Positions 1 through 10,167 of a stretch of DNA of 64,000 nucleotides are shown one piece after another. This DNA comes from Palaemon carinicauda (lineage: Eukaryota > Arthropoda > Malacostraca > Decapoda > Palaemonidae), in the NCBI RefSeq assembly GCF_036898095.1, contig NC_090766.1, forward strand, positions 39,577,493-39,641,492. Direction: 5' to 3'. The notes under the pieces are model-generated. The model saw nothing but the letters and a program-made list of their open reading frames with translations. It did no database searches and was not told the origin of the DNA. Position 1 is the first letter of the stretch; every line of letters begins with the position of its first letter. The translations under genes were made by a program, and so were the position numbers.

Positions 1-1002
1 TTTCGAGATTCCTTGGCTGTGTGTGGCTCCCAAAATGTTGTGTTTTTATATTTGTAGTGATCAGTGGCTTTCAGGACTATTACATTGATATTCAAGCGAT
101 TAATCAAGGTTTTAGAAGCATATGGTGATTAATATTTTGATTAAGGTTTTTAGAAAGTGATAAATATTTTGATCAATTTTCTAGAAACAAATAGTGATAG
201 ATATTTTGATCTAGTTTTCAGAAAAAAATAGTGATAAGTAGGCCTACTTCGATTAATGTTTTTAGAAGCAAATAGTGATAAAAGTTTAGATTAAGGGGCC
301 CTATACTCGACCTGTGGAAGCCGTACAGTATATTACCATAAGATGGAATGAGATATTGTGGAAAGGTAATTGTTCTTCTTATTACCTTCACCAAATAGGT
401 ATGTATCCATCCCTGTCTGTTTGTTAGTGTATTTATTTATTTATTTGTTTGTTTCTTTGTTTGTTAGAAACTGCACAAAAACTACTGCTCCGATTTTGAC
501 CAAAGTTGGTAGTCGTGTAAGTATTTGGCAAAAGTACATCAAAGCACAAGTACACAGGCGCTATGTGAACATAATCGCAATATTAAGTAATTGGCATAAA
601 TTTTATTAGTTTATTTTTTGTTTGTGAAAAAAAATACTCGAAAACTACTGAACCAATTTCAACGAAACTTGGACATGTGGGATGTGACCCAGAGCCTAAT
701 TCATTAAATTTTTAAGAAAATAAATCGAAGTAAAAGTACGCAGTGAAGTTAAGGGCAAAATAAGACTGTTTGGCATGGCGAAGGCATGCTCTCTACCGAG
801 TACCCCTCCACTTGTCGGCTATTAATGTTTCGCCAAATTTAGCCTTAGATTAAATAAATTGTAAACAAATAAGTTGCAGAGAACATACTATTTGTGCTTA
901 ATAGTAGTTTAGAAGGTTCCATTATATCCAAAACTGAATACTTAATTGCAATAGTTGTGGTACTTACATACAACTTGGTCAATTGATTTATTGGTTAAAG
1001 AC

Positions 1003-1186
1003 TGTTTTTAACTCGAGACTGTCTTAAGCTCAAGACTCTGCCTTTAGCTCAAGACTCTGCCTTTAGCTCAAGACTCTGCCTTTAGCTCAAGACTCTGCCT
1101 TTAGCTCAAGACTCTGCCTTTAGCTCGAGACTCTGCCTTTAGCTCAAGACTCTGCCTTTAACTCGAGACTCTGCCTTTAACTCAAA
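1003..1186. repeat. 19 bp tandem repeat, about 9 copies
   Basis: Units of the form TTTAGCTCAAGACTCTGCC repeat head to tail, drifting to AACTCGAGAC variants at both edges. The matching array in the second copy of the long repeat lies at 9369-9548 and is dominated by the AACTCGAGAC variant, so the two arrays have homogenised separately. Confidence 0.85.
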
Positions 1187-1606
1187 GTAATTTTTCATAC
1201 TCTCATTCTCGTTTGTGGCAATCTAGACTGGGAGGAATTACAGTTTACAATTGGGCTACATTCATGACATTTGAATAGCTTGTATTTCCATAGTGTCTAA
1301 TTATATGAATAACTTATATTTCCATAGTGTCTACTTGGTTTAAGCTTTAAGGTTACCAAGAACGGAAAGGAATATTGAGCCTACTTTCTAGAAGTCATTG
1401 CATTAGAAATTTACCTTATAGTGCACTTCACCGAGTTACCCATATCCATCCTAACTGACGTAACTCTACCAAGCCTAACATGGATTTGGCTAACCTAACC
1501 TAATCAAACCTTGTATTACTTAACTTTAGCTCCACTTTACTTAGCTTAACCTAACCTCTCATTGGTCCTGCATGAAAACAAACCATCATCCTTCAATAGG
1601 AGTAAG

Positions 1607-2982
1607 GGTAAAATTACAGTTTCAACCATTATGGGGAAACTGGAATAAAAATATATTTGTTGCATCAGAAATAGTGTAGTTCGAACGGATTTAACGTTTA
1701 TTTTGACCGCAAACCATCCGATTTAGAGATTTACTATGTAATTGGAGCTAAAACAACAAGATTTTCCAGAAAAATCAGTGTTTGTAACAAGTGTTTTTAT
1801 TGTTTTTGTTTCATATGTTGTAATGCAGAAAGACCCTACTTCATCCCTACAATTATGGGGGACACCAGGTGGGAACCGGGGTTCTGGGTGGGGGGGGGGG
1901 CATCAAATGATATTTGCAATAAATGAATACTTATCCTTCCACCACCCCTCCCCCTATACCCATACCTAGCCCTCCTGGGGGGGGGGGGCACCACCCCCTG
2001 CAACCCCTCCTTAAGGCCACAGTGATTTTCAGGGCACTACCGAACCTAGTAAACCCACCTAACCTAGCCTAGGGGCCCTATACCCCTACCTAGCCCTAGG
2101 GGGGGGGGGCGGGGGGGCTCTGCTCCCCCCTTGCAACCCCCCCTTAAGGCCACAGTGATTTTTGGGGTACTACCAAACTTAATACAACCACCTAACCTAG
2201 GGCCCTGTACCCCTACCTAGGCCTAGCCCCTGCAAACCCCCCCCCCCCCTTATGGCCACTACCTAACACATCCATCAAACCAAATCCAAAGTGATGGTAC
2301 TGCTGTATACATCATTATACTAGTACCATTATAATATACTCAATAAATTACTGAAGCTTACCTTAAACTGTTGGTTCATAAAGATGTGCTGCTGCTTTGA
2401 GGAAAACGTGAAGCCGTTGCGAAGGTTCCTTGACATGCAGGACAATTTTTATTTTGTAAAATTAAATTGTGTGTGGCACAAATCCACTAGTTTTTCAATA
2501 TTCCCCGAATAAGTTACAACAAATTCATTGTAAGTTACGAAACAGTCAGGACAAGAAGATGGAATTTCAACTTCTTGTGTAACATGGGATGACTTGCTTG
2601 CTATGGCCTCCATGTCTAAGAACGAAATGAAATACGTGGGTAAGAAAATGTATTGTCGTGCTGTTATTGGCCAAACCTGTAAGACGTCATAGTGGATAGG
2701 CACTGTGATTGGACAAAAGTGTAAGACTTCATAGTGGACTAGTTTGTCTGCAGATTATAGTGGTTACAGGGCTCATTTGAGCAAAAACAAGACAGTCAAC
2801 AATAACAACAGACTTAGAAAAAATCTGGGAGGAAGACATGAGTAGCGTGAGTTTGATCGTCGATCTATAAAGAACTAGGCATTTGCGACATATTATACAG
2901 AAATACTACAAAAGACTTGCTTTACTCGGGAAAAATATTAATATAATAGATTTCCCATAATGGTTGAAACTGTAATAATACC
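1607..2982. mobile_element. Non-autonomous hAT-like DNA transposon, 1.38 kb
   Basis: Imperfect terminal inverted repeats of about 33 bp flank the segment: the left end begins GGTAAAATTACAGTTTCAAC, and the right end reads TGGTTGAAACTGTAATAATA then CC. The flanks are GGAGTAAG (1599-1606) and TGAGTGAG (2983-2990), an 8 bp target duplication with two differences. Copy 2 of the surrounding repeat has a single GGAGTAAG at the equivalent place (about 9950-9958), so it is the empty site. An 8 bp duplication is typical of the hAT superfamily. No transposase frame is visible inside; an 84-codon minus-strand frame (2449-2703) is unrecognised. Confidence 0.75.
1885..2265. repeat. Degenerate tandem repeat with long G and C runs
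   Basis: About three units of roughly 110-130 bp share CCCTATACCC, CTACCTAGCCCTA, a run of 9-13 G or C, then CCTTAAGGCCACAGTGATTT. Each homopolymer run differs in length. It lies inside the hAT-like element, and its run lengths are likely to be unreliable in the assembly. Confidence 0.7.
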
Positions 2983-3129
2983 TGAGTGAGCTTTCAGTAA
3001 AGCTGAATACGGATGTTAAAACTTTAACAAGGTAGCGGTAGTTACTGCTTGGTGGTGGGAAGTCCCACCCACCAGTCGCGGCTGCCAGATAGTATAGACT
3101 TATGTCCAACATCCTCAACGGGCCGTTTT

Positions 3130-3440
3130 ATTTTCTTTTTTTAGATTATTATATTGGCAGATAGTCTTTCAAAGGTTTAAAAGCCACTCATGAATAGTAG
3201 AGGCATAGTTCAGTGACAATACCCTAGAGACTAACCATATACACATATGATCAGCATCAAAGCCACCTCTACACCCATGCTAGAACCAGGGAGGGCCAGG
3301 CAATGAATGCTGATGACTCAGCAGGTATACCTATAGGCTCTCCTATCTTACTAGGATGGCGAGGTTGCAGGCACTTTAAGTGGGTCTCGAAACCGAGTCT
3401 GGCAGAATGCCAGCCAGGGATGTTTCCAGTAGGGAGGGAT
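3130..3440 (-). mobile_element. tRNA-derived SINE (probable), minus strand
   Basis: Read on the minus strand, the segment opens near 3440 with a tRNA-like head containing a B-box-like GGTTTCGAGACC and ends near 3130 after GCCAATATAATAATCT. I recognise the body (ATCATATGTGTATATGGTTA, then a GTCACTGAAC region) as resembling a repeat widespread in decapod genomes; this is memory, not a search. The same tail is present at 10080-10168, where the head is missing. Confidence 0.5.
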
Positions 3441-4190
3441 ATTTAAAAGGAAAGGCTGATTTGCTGTGGTTCCCCCCAAAAAGCTCTGGGTGTGAGACAA
3501 TTTTCTGTGCAAACCTGCTGATATCCACATACTTGGTACTGTTAGACATCATTCCTGGTTGCTGTTTATGCTCTTGCAAGTGTGGCCGTGTGAGGGCAAT
3601 GCCAACATATTTCCAAGGAGGTTGACAATCCTTGGACATCAATGTGCACTGTAAGAGGAAGGTTTTCTGCCAAAGAGTGTGAAGAAGTCCTCTTTCTTTT
3701 TCTCTGTGTCTTCCCATTCCCGGAAAATCTGCAAGAATGTATCGCCTGGTTGTGCTGTCTCTTCATGCCATTCCTGTGAGTGTGGCCTCTTTTTCTCTTG
3801 ATCTGATTGACCCTGAAGAGGAAAACTTCAAGTTCCTCCTCCACTTCTGTTTCACCTTCATTTTAAAATACTGCCAGCCGAGATAGGGCTCCGCCTTTCT
3901 TTTCCCCTTTATGGATGAAGATGTCCAATTCTCATATTGACCATACAATCTAACAATATATCATCCACACTTGATTGCCTACCAGTTCCTGGTAGTGACT
4001 TAACCTAACACCTGCTGTAATATAATGACCATGTTGTTATGAGTCATCACTTACACTCCAGTACAGGACCAAAGTACTTGGACATTACTCAGTATCGTAA
4101 ATCGGCTAATTTGGTTATAGGAAGCTCATTCCTCCTAAGGATAAGTCTCCTATTAAAGAATAAGATTTCGTATTCTTGTAAGAACAAATC
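3441..4190. other. Unrecognised stretch with broken minus-strand frames
   Basis: Three overlapping minus-strand open frames of 61-113 codons (3376-3717, 3566-3844, 3763-3948) lie in different phases. A possible reading that switches frame gives a Glu/Lys/Phe-rich peptide, which might be the remains of a transposon protein, but I cannot name a family. A short + frame at 4039-4233 runs into the next element. I see no promoter or RNA gene. Confidence 0.3.
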
Positions 4191-4197
4191 ATTAGTT

Positions 4198-4452
4198 TTA
4201 AAATTTGTATTATTCCTAGCTTTACAAACCTAAGTCCTTTAAGTTATACCTCTTGTCTCCACCACCCTACAAGTTGAAGCTGAAGGTCAAAGTGAGGGCT
4301 TTGTTGCCTGTCTGGTAAACAAGACTTCTGCACTACCCAGCATTAACTACTGCAACCTTGTTAAAAGTTTTAATTAACCAAATCCAGCTTTGCTGAAAAC
4401 ATATGCCAAATAAAGGATTAAGATTTGTATTGTTAGGAAAAATACAAGTTAC
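4198..4452. mobile_element. Small MITE with about 42 bp inverted repeats
   Basis: The left end (about 4200-4243) contains TTTGTATTATTCCTAGC then TTACAAACCTAAGTCCTTTA. The right end (about 4409-4452), reverse-complemented, contains CTTGTATTTTTCCTAAC then AATACAAATCTTAATCC. The two ends match at most positions over about 42 bp. The interior of about 165 bp has no coding capacity. A related end motif is found in the palindrome at 16911-16968. The target duplication was not resolved and the superfamily is unknown. Confidence 0.55.
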
Positions 4453-5341
4453 TTTTAATAGTTGGTGATTTAAGAATTTGTGATTTTCATAGTTACTGGC
4501 AGCCTTACTCTACATCAACTTGCATAGCTTGGCCTAGCCTTTTACTACTTCACCTTTAATAGCGTAGTTTAGCCTTACACTATTTCACCTTACATAGATT
4601 AGCCTAGATTTACAGTATTAATTTTGCCTTTTCTAACATCAGCTTACGTAACTTAGCCTTTCTAAGCCTGCCGTATGTCTTTTATATTTGCTACTCTTTA
4701 TTACACTTCAAATAAATTTTCTTCACATATGCCCAACTTTATTCCTAACCTAACCATGATTAATCAACTCCTCCTTAGGTCTTTGCTTACCAATAAACCA
4801 TTTTCAGCATAATATAGTATACCAAGAATTATATTATATCATAACTTTAATATTTTACATAATGATTCAAATACATTTTTTGTAAAAATTAACGATTCTA
4901 TGCCTAACCTAACCATGATTTATCAATTGTTATTGCTTTGCTTATAAAATTTCTTTGCCGACCAATAATTTTGTATTTTAATCTCATATACCAGGAATTA
5001 TAGTAACACCCAAATATTTCCAAAGTACACTTTCACCTTCATATCAACTGAATGAAAAAATTGCTAATGCTTAATGGTGCAAATAGTATGCTATTACACC
5101 ATATAAGTAACTGTGGGTTCACAATCATTTTGACCGTAATTCAGAAGGTGAGAATGGTTATTTTTGTGGTTTTGTCAACTTGTAATATTAGATATTATTA
5201 AGTTTTAATAAATTAATATGATACTTTAAACATGAAAATCATATGCTGAATTTTACATTTACAGAGATATGTACCTATATCTGTTAGGCAAAAGGAATTT
5301 TTCATCATCAAGAGGGTCACAGCATCGGAGCTCCTAATTGG
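4453..5341. other. AT-rich intergenic DNA
   Basis: No credible gene, RNA or repeat array is seen. CCTAACCTAACC-type words occur singly (4746, 4913) but not as telomeric arrays. Confidence 0.6.
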
Positions 5342-5504
5342 AATTTTTAAAATATAAAACTTACCCGCTGGTTATATAAGAGCTGAAGTCTCCTGACGCC
5401 ATGGCAGAAATTCTAAATCTCACACTATCTTAGATATGGCAGGTGTACAACAGCGCCCTAGCGGTACCACAGGTGGAACTACACCCAGCCACTCGGTTTT
5501 TCTT
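5342..5504 (+). repeat. Left inverted terminal repeat of DIRS 1
   Basis: The reverse complement of this stretch recurs at 14654-14829: shared landmarks are CTTACCCGCTGGTTATATAA, GGTGTACAACAGCGCC/ GGCGCTGTTGTACACC and the TGGTACCGCTA region. Similarity ends near CACCCAGCCACTC. The two arms differ at several positions, which fits an old insertion. Confidence 0.9.
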
Positions 5505-5715
5505 CTGCCGCCATAGCTGGCTGTCATATTGAAGTTTGCTCTCGCTGTCTTACTCTGTTGGGAAGTTGTTTGGTGATGTACAACATTTTCTTTTGAGTTT
5601 GAACTATCGTTAATCATTTTCTCTTTCATTTTTCTTGAAATCCTTTTGTTGGTGGTTATATTTATTAATATTTCCTTTGTTTTTTGGTTGTCTGTCTTTC
5701 TCTTAACCATTCAAA

Positions 5716-6498
5716 ATGGCCGACCCCTCCCCTACTATTCGTAAGTGTGTTAGTGAAGGTTGTCGTACCCGACTCCCTAAAGGGTCTGTTGATCCTCACA
5801 ATATTTGTGTCAAATGTAGGGGGAAACCTTGTTCTTTTGATAATAGATGTAATGAATGTTTTTCATTAACGGATGATGAATGGGTAACATACGAGCGTTA
5901 TGTTAGGAGACTTGAGAGGGGTAGAGTTAGTCGTAGTTCTTCACGATCTGTTGAGGTAGCCTTACCTAATGTTAATATTCTTAATCCTATTCCTTCCACC
6001 GTAGTGGTAGATCAGGAACCATCTATGAAAGACATGTTTACCGCGATTCTGGCTCTCGGTGAAAAAGTGGAGTCATTATCGGCTGATAGAAATAAAATTT
6101 TTTCTGAATTAAATGTGCTGAAAAATCGTGAAACTGTCGGAACTGTGGAAAGTGTTTCTAATGTGTTCAGTGTTGTGGAGGGCGCGTCTGCACGATCTTG
6201 TCGTTCACCTAGCCTTAGACCTCTTTCGAGCTCTCGAACCCATGGGAGAAGTAAAATCGATCGGCTAAAGGGAACGAGAAGCGTCATCAATCGTGCAGAC
6301 GTTCCCTCGAACGTTCCTGTTGCCGTATCACAGGTCGTTCACCCTCATCGTTGGAAAGGTGAGGTTGGTACGTTATCCCCGTCCTCTGATGAAGGTTCGG
6401 GTAGCGAGATGTGGCGGCGAGCGTCTAGACCGCTTAAGAGATCGCATGCGGTTGTTCAGCGTCCGGAATCGCCTGCACGTCCAGGCTGTAGTATGTAG
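5716..6498 (+). pseudogene. DIRS 1 gag, N-terminal part
   Basis: This 260-codon frame begins with ATGG in a good context (AAAATGGCC) just downstream of the left terminal repeat. The N-terminus is Cys-rich: C11, C16, H28, C31, C34, C39, C45 and C48, a likely zinc-binding module. It resembles in layout, not in sequence, the N-terminus of the gag of DIRS 2. A Ser/Arg-rich region and a short amphipathic stretch (about residues 95-125) follow. The frame stops at 6496-6498, although gag-like sequence continues in another phase from about 6560. In related elements gag is expected to bind the element RNA; no direct evidence here. I consider this the first fragment of one broken gag. Confidence 0.7.
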
Positions 6499-6530
6499 GA
6501 TTCCCCTGAGCGTTTTCGTTCTCCCATCAC

Positions 6531-7337
6531 TTGTACTCCTGCGAAGCGTCCAGATCACTTTCCAATTCTGAATTTGTTTCTATGGCCGATGTTACGATTC
6601 TTGCGCCACCTCTCCCCTTAGACTGGCTTTTGTCACCTGAAAAGCATGGTGATGATGTTTCTGTTTTACTGTCAAGGAAGGAGTCAAATGTTTTGCCTGA
6701 ACACCCTAATTGGTCTATGCTTTTATCTATGAAGAAACAACTCTCATCATTCATGGATTCTTATCAACCGGGTGTTGGCAGTACGATTGGGCGTCAGACA
6801 TCAGACCAGTTGTCGCACAGGCGACCGGTGGTCTCTTGTGCTGACGAGTTATTGCACAGGCGGTCTCCCATTCGTAGTGCTCGACGCCAGGTTGATATAG
6901 AGGAGTCGTGCCAGAGAGTTCTTGCTAATCAAATTTCGCCTTCCATACGTGAGAAAGAACACCGACGTCGGCATTTGGACGCAGTGCGTCGCCGCGAAGA
7001 TTCTCTGCAGCCAACTTTGGACACAGTGAAGCGGCAGTGTCAACAACACTTGGACACTAGGCGTCCACGGGACGACCATCAACAGTCATCGTTTGACGGT
7101 AGAGATCGTTCGCGTCAACCGCTAGCGGACGCTACGCGTCCACGCGTCGACTCTCGGCAGTTGTCGTCCGATTCCAAACGTCGGTCGCTTCAACAATTAG
7201 CAGTTTCTGAGCGTTCTCGGGACGACACGCGGCAGTTGGCTTTTGACGGCGATATCTTTTTTCCTGTCCCGCTGAGCGGCCACCACTCGGAAACAACCAT
7301 CTCCCACAACTTGCCCAAACTACCGTGTGGTAGTTAG
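6531..7337 (+). pseudogene. DIRS 1 gag, middle part
   Basis: This 268-codon frame is shifted relative to the first gag fragment. It has a hydrophobic patch (APPLPLDWLLSPE), then a long Arg/Gln/Asp/Ser-rich region with degenerate repeats of the kind RRPRDD, SKRRSLQQLA and ERSRDDTRQLA. It ends at 7337 where unrelated DNA begins. The clear gag C-terminus resumes at 10168 on the far side of that DNA. The initial ATG is probably not a real start; the switch of frame near 6560 looks like an indel. Confidence 0.55.
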
Positions 7338-7415
7338 GAAAGGGGGAAGGGAGGGGTTGAATTGTGTGTGCTTATCTATCTAAATATTTAGTCATTATTT
7401 ATGACGGGTTGTGTA

Positions 7416-7418
<3 letters not shown>

Positions 7419-7493
<75 letters not shown>
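7419..7493. repeat. (TA)n microsatellite
   Basis: An uninterrupted TA dinucleotide run of about 37 copies. Frames predicted through it are low-complexity artefacts. Confidence 0.98.
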
Positions 7494-7495
<2 letters not shown>

Positions 7496-7509
7496 TACTT
7501 TTACCAGTC

Positions 7510-7512
<3 letters not shown>

Positions 7513-7562
<50 letters not shown>
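7513..7562. repeat. (CT)n microsatellite
   Basis: An uninterrupted CT run of about 25 copies, 20 bp after the TA run. Confidence 0.98.
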
Positions 7563-7565
<3 letters not shown>

Positions 7566-7965
7566 TCGCAATGGAACACTTCATCTGTAGAATGACCTGT
7601 AAAAGATGTTTAAAACTCCGTCGGGCTTTAAACCAACTCGACAAATGGGCCTTAACAGATTTTTAATCATTTGGGAAAAGACCTATCCCATATTCTGATG
7701 TATTCTGTCTTAATTCAAGTCCTTATGAGCACAGAGATCGAAAGACGTCTTTAGAAAACGTCTTTTCCTTAGCGTTTTCTCTCCAAACGTTTTTTTTTCT
7801 TTTTTTTTTTTTGAAAATGATAAATATTTAGCTAACTTTAATGATTCTTTTTTTCGTTGCGATTAGAACATCACGAGTGCACCCGAGCCGTCAAAAACGT
7901 CGTTTAAATGTTTAGATAGATATGCACACAAACGCACAAACATTTAACCCTTCTCAGCCCCTTCC

Positions 7966-8399
7966 ACATTCATATCTACATCTCGCTGGTTCGGCAATTT
8001 GTGAGAGTGTGGTGCCCGAGTTTACCTCTCGGGGTGCCCCCTCTCACCAGGGTAAGACTACTCCCTTTTTCCCTTTCGCCTGACAGGATATATACAGTAG
8101 ACACTTATTCTTTATTATATAAGGGAGATACGGAAGGTCCTTTCACGTCTAAACTGATGCAATAGAATAGCAATATGTTCAGGATTATCTCATCATTTAC
8201 CATGATTCACTGTAAAAGGTTTATTCTTTAGCAGATTCTTTGTATCTCATGTGCGACAAATTTTAAAGCCAATATATTACGTTAGGTTTATTGAAGTATT
8301 AGAGATTGTCATAAAATCTCCGCGCAGAGTTAGTTGTGAAAGCAATCAACAGATGTCACTATATTCATGACATACTCGCCGGTGATTATGAGATTAATT
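7966..8399. other. Unassigned stretch before repeat copy 2
   Basis: No gene or repeat is recognised. It may be the left part of the long dispersed repeat, whose other copy is cut by the window start. Confidence 0.4.
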
Positions 8400-9368
8400 T
8401 TTCGAGATTCCTTGGCTGTGTGTGGCTCCCAAAATGTTGTGTTTTTATATTTGTAGTGATCAGTGGCTTTCAGGATTATTACATTGATATCCAAGCGATT
8501 AATCAAGGTTTTAGAAACATATGGTGATAAATATTTTGATTAAGGTTTTAGAAAGTGATAAATATTTTGATCAAGGTTTTAGATCAATTAGTGATAGATA
8601 TTTTGATAAAGTTTTCAGAAAAAAATAGTGATAAGTAGGCCTACTTCGATTAATGTTTTTAGAAGCAAATAGTGATAAAAGTTTTGGAAGCTGTACAGTA
8701 TATTACCATAAGATGGAATGAGATATTGTGGAAAGGTAATTGTTCTTCTTATTACCTTCACCAAATAGGTATGTATCCATCCCTGTCTGTTTGTTAGTGT
8801 ATTTATTTATTTATTTGTTTGTTTCTTGTTTGTTAGAAACTGCACAAAAACTACTGCTCCGATTTTGACCAAAGTTGGTAGTCGTGTAAGTATTTGGCAA
8901 AAGTACATCAAAGCACAAGTACACAGGCGCTATGTGAACATAATCGCAATATTAAGTAAATGGCAAAAATTTTATTAGTTTATTTTTTGTTTGTGAAAAA
9001 AAATACTCGAAAACTACTGAACCAATTTCAACGAAACTTGGACATGTGGGATGTGACCCAAAGACTAATTCATTAAATTTTTAAGAAAATACATCAAAGT
9101 AAAAGTACGCAGTGGAGTTAAGAGCAAATTAAGACTTCTTGTCATGGCGAAGGCATGCTCTCTACTGAGTACCCCTCTAGTTGTCAGTTATTATGTTTCG
9201 CCAGATTTAGCTTTAGATTAAATGAATTGTAAACAAAGAGGTTGCAGAGAACATACTATTTGTGCTGGATAGTAGTTTAGAAGGTTCCATTATATCCAAA
9301 ACTGAATACTTAATTGCAATAGTTGTGGTACTTGCATACAACTTGGTCAATTGATTTATTGGGAAAAG

Positions 9369-9548
9369 ACTGTGTTTAGACTCTGTCTTTAACTCGAGAC
9401 TCTGTCTTTAACTCGAGACTCTGTCTTTAACTCGAGACACTGTCTTTAACTCGAGACACTGTCTTTAACTCGAGACTCTGCCTTTAACTCGAGACTCTGC
9501 CTTTAACTGGAGAGACTGCCTTTAACTCGAGACACTGCCTTTAACTCA
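9369..9548. repeat. 19 bp tandem repeat, copy 2
   Basis: Nine or so units mostly of the form CTTTAACTCGAGACTCTGT, corresponding to the array at 1003-1186. Confidence 0.85.
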
Positions 9549-9712
9549 AAGTAATTTTTCATACTCTCATTTTCGTTTGTGGCGATCTAGACTGGGAGGA
9601 TTTACAATTTACAATTGGGCTGGATTCATGACATTTGAATAACTTAATTTCCATAGTGTCTAATTGGTTTGAGCTTTAAGGTTACCCAGAACGGAATGGG
9701 ATATTAAACCTA

Positions 9713-9788
9713 CTCGGTGAAGTGCACTATAAGTTAAATTCCTAATGCAATGGCTTTAGGAATTTAACTTATAGTGCACTTCACTGAG
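9713..9788. repeat. 33 bp stem, 10 nt loop inverted repeat
   Basis: The left arm 9713-9745 and right arm 9756-9788 are complementary except for one position (CTCGGTGAAG against CTTCACTGAG). The matching place in copy 1 (1385-1435) has only the right-hand sequence, preceded by the reverse complement of the loop. Confidence 0.9.
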
Positions 9789-10167
9789 TTACCCATATCC
9801 ATCCTAACACGTAACTCTACCAAGCCCAACATAGATTTGGCTAACCTAACCTAATCAAACCTTGTATTACTAAACTTTAGCTCCACTTCACTTAGCTTAA
9901 CCTAACCTCTCGTTGGTCCTGCATGAAAACAAACCATCATCCTTCAATAGGAGTAAGCTTTCAGTAAAGCTGAATACGGCTGTTAAAACTTTAACAAGGT
10001 GGCGGTAGTTACTGCTTGGTGGTGGGAAGCCCTACCCACCAGTCTCGCCTGCCGGACAGTATAGACATATGTCCAACATTTTTTTTTTTAGATTATTATA
10101 TTGGCAGATAGTCTTTCAAAGGTTTAAAAGCCACTCATGAATGGTAGAGGCATAGGTCAGTGACAAT

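Larger units (their letters stand above)
1..3222. repeat. Long dispersed repeat, copy 1 (left end cut by window edge)
   Basis: The sequence from base 1 reappears from 8400 with high identity by eye: the same opening segment, the same TATTTATTTATTTGTTTG stretch, the same 19 bp tandem repeat and the same tail ending near 3222/10168. Copy 1 additionally carries an inserted element (1607-2982) absent from copy 2. The class of the repeat is not recognised. A short open frame at 370-609 is low-complexity and has frame-altering differences in copy 2, so I do not regard it as a gene. The true left end lies outside the window. Confidence 0.85.
7341..7965. mobile_element. Possible MITE carrying two microsatellites
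   Basis: The left end (GGGGTTGAATTGTGTGTGC then TTATCTATCTAAATATTTA) and the right end (AATGTTTAGATAGATATGCA then CACAAACGC and AACATTTAACCC) are imperfect inverted copies over about 55 bp. The interior contains TA and CT microsatellites and T-rich DNA. Boundaries are approximate. Confidence 0.4.
7338..10167. other. Foreign block inserted in DIRS 1 gag
   Basis: The gag reading stops at 7337 and a gag-like frame resumes exactly at 10168 with NELEEKSDADEPL. The 2.83 kb between them holds a possible MITE with microsatellites (7341-7965), an unassigned stretch (7966-8399) and copy 2 of the long dispersed repeat (8400-10167). I could not identify a target duplication, so one or several insertions, or a rearrangement, are all possible. 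Confidence 0.7.
8400..10167. repeat. Long dispersed repeat, copy 2
   Basis: Homologous to 1-3221 with the hAT-like insertion (1607-2982) missing, so this copy preserves the empty target. It ends in the tail of the SINE (10080-10167), truncated before the tRNA-like head, and joins DIRS 1 gag directly. A 33 bp stem hairpin at 9713-9788 is specific to this copy. Confidence 0.85.

Noticed and set aside
370..609. Small membrane-like protein
   Set aside because: Low-complexity translation of a TTTA/TTTG repeat; the second copy at about 8770 has a frame-changing deletion.
1485..1565. Telomeric TTAGG array
   Set aside because: CCTAACCTAACC words occur only two or three at a time, scattered.
7364..7666. 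Frames through the TA/CT microsatellites
   Set aside because: Tyr-Ile and Leu-Ser runs are translations of simple repeats.
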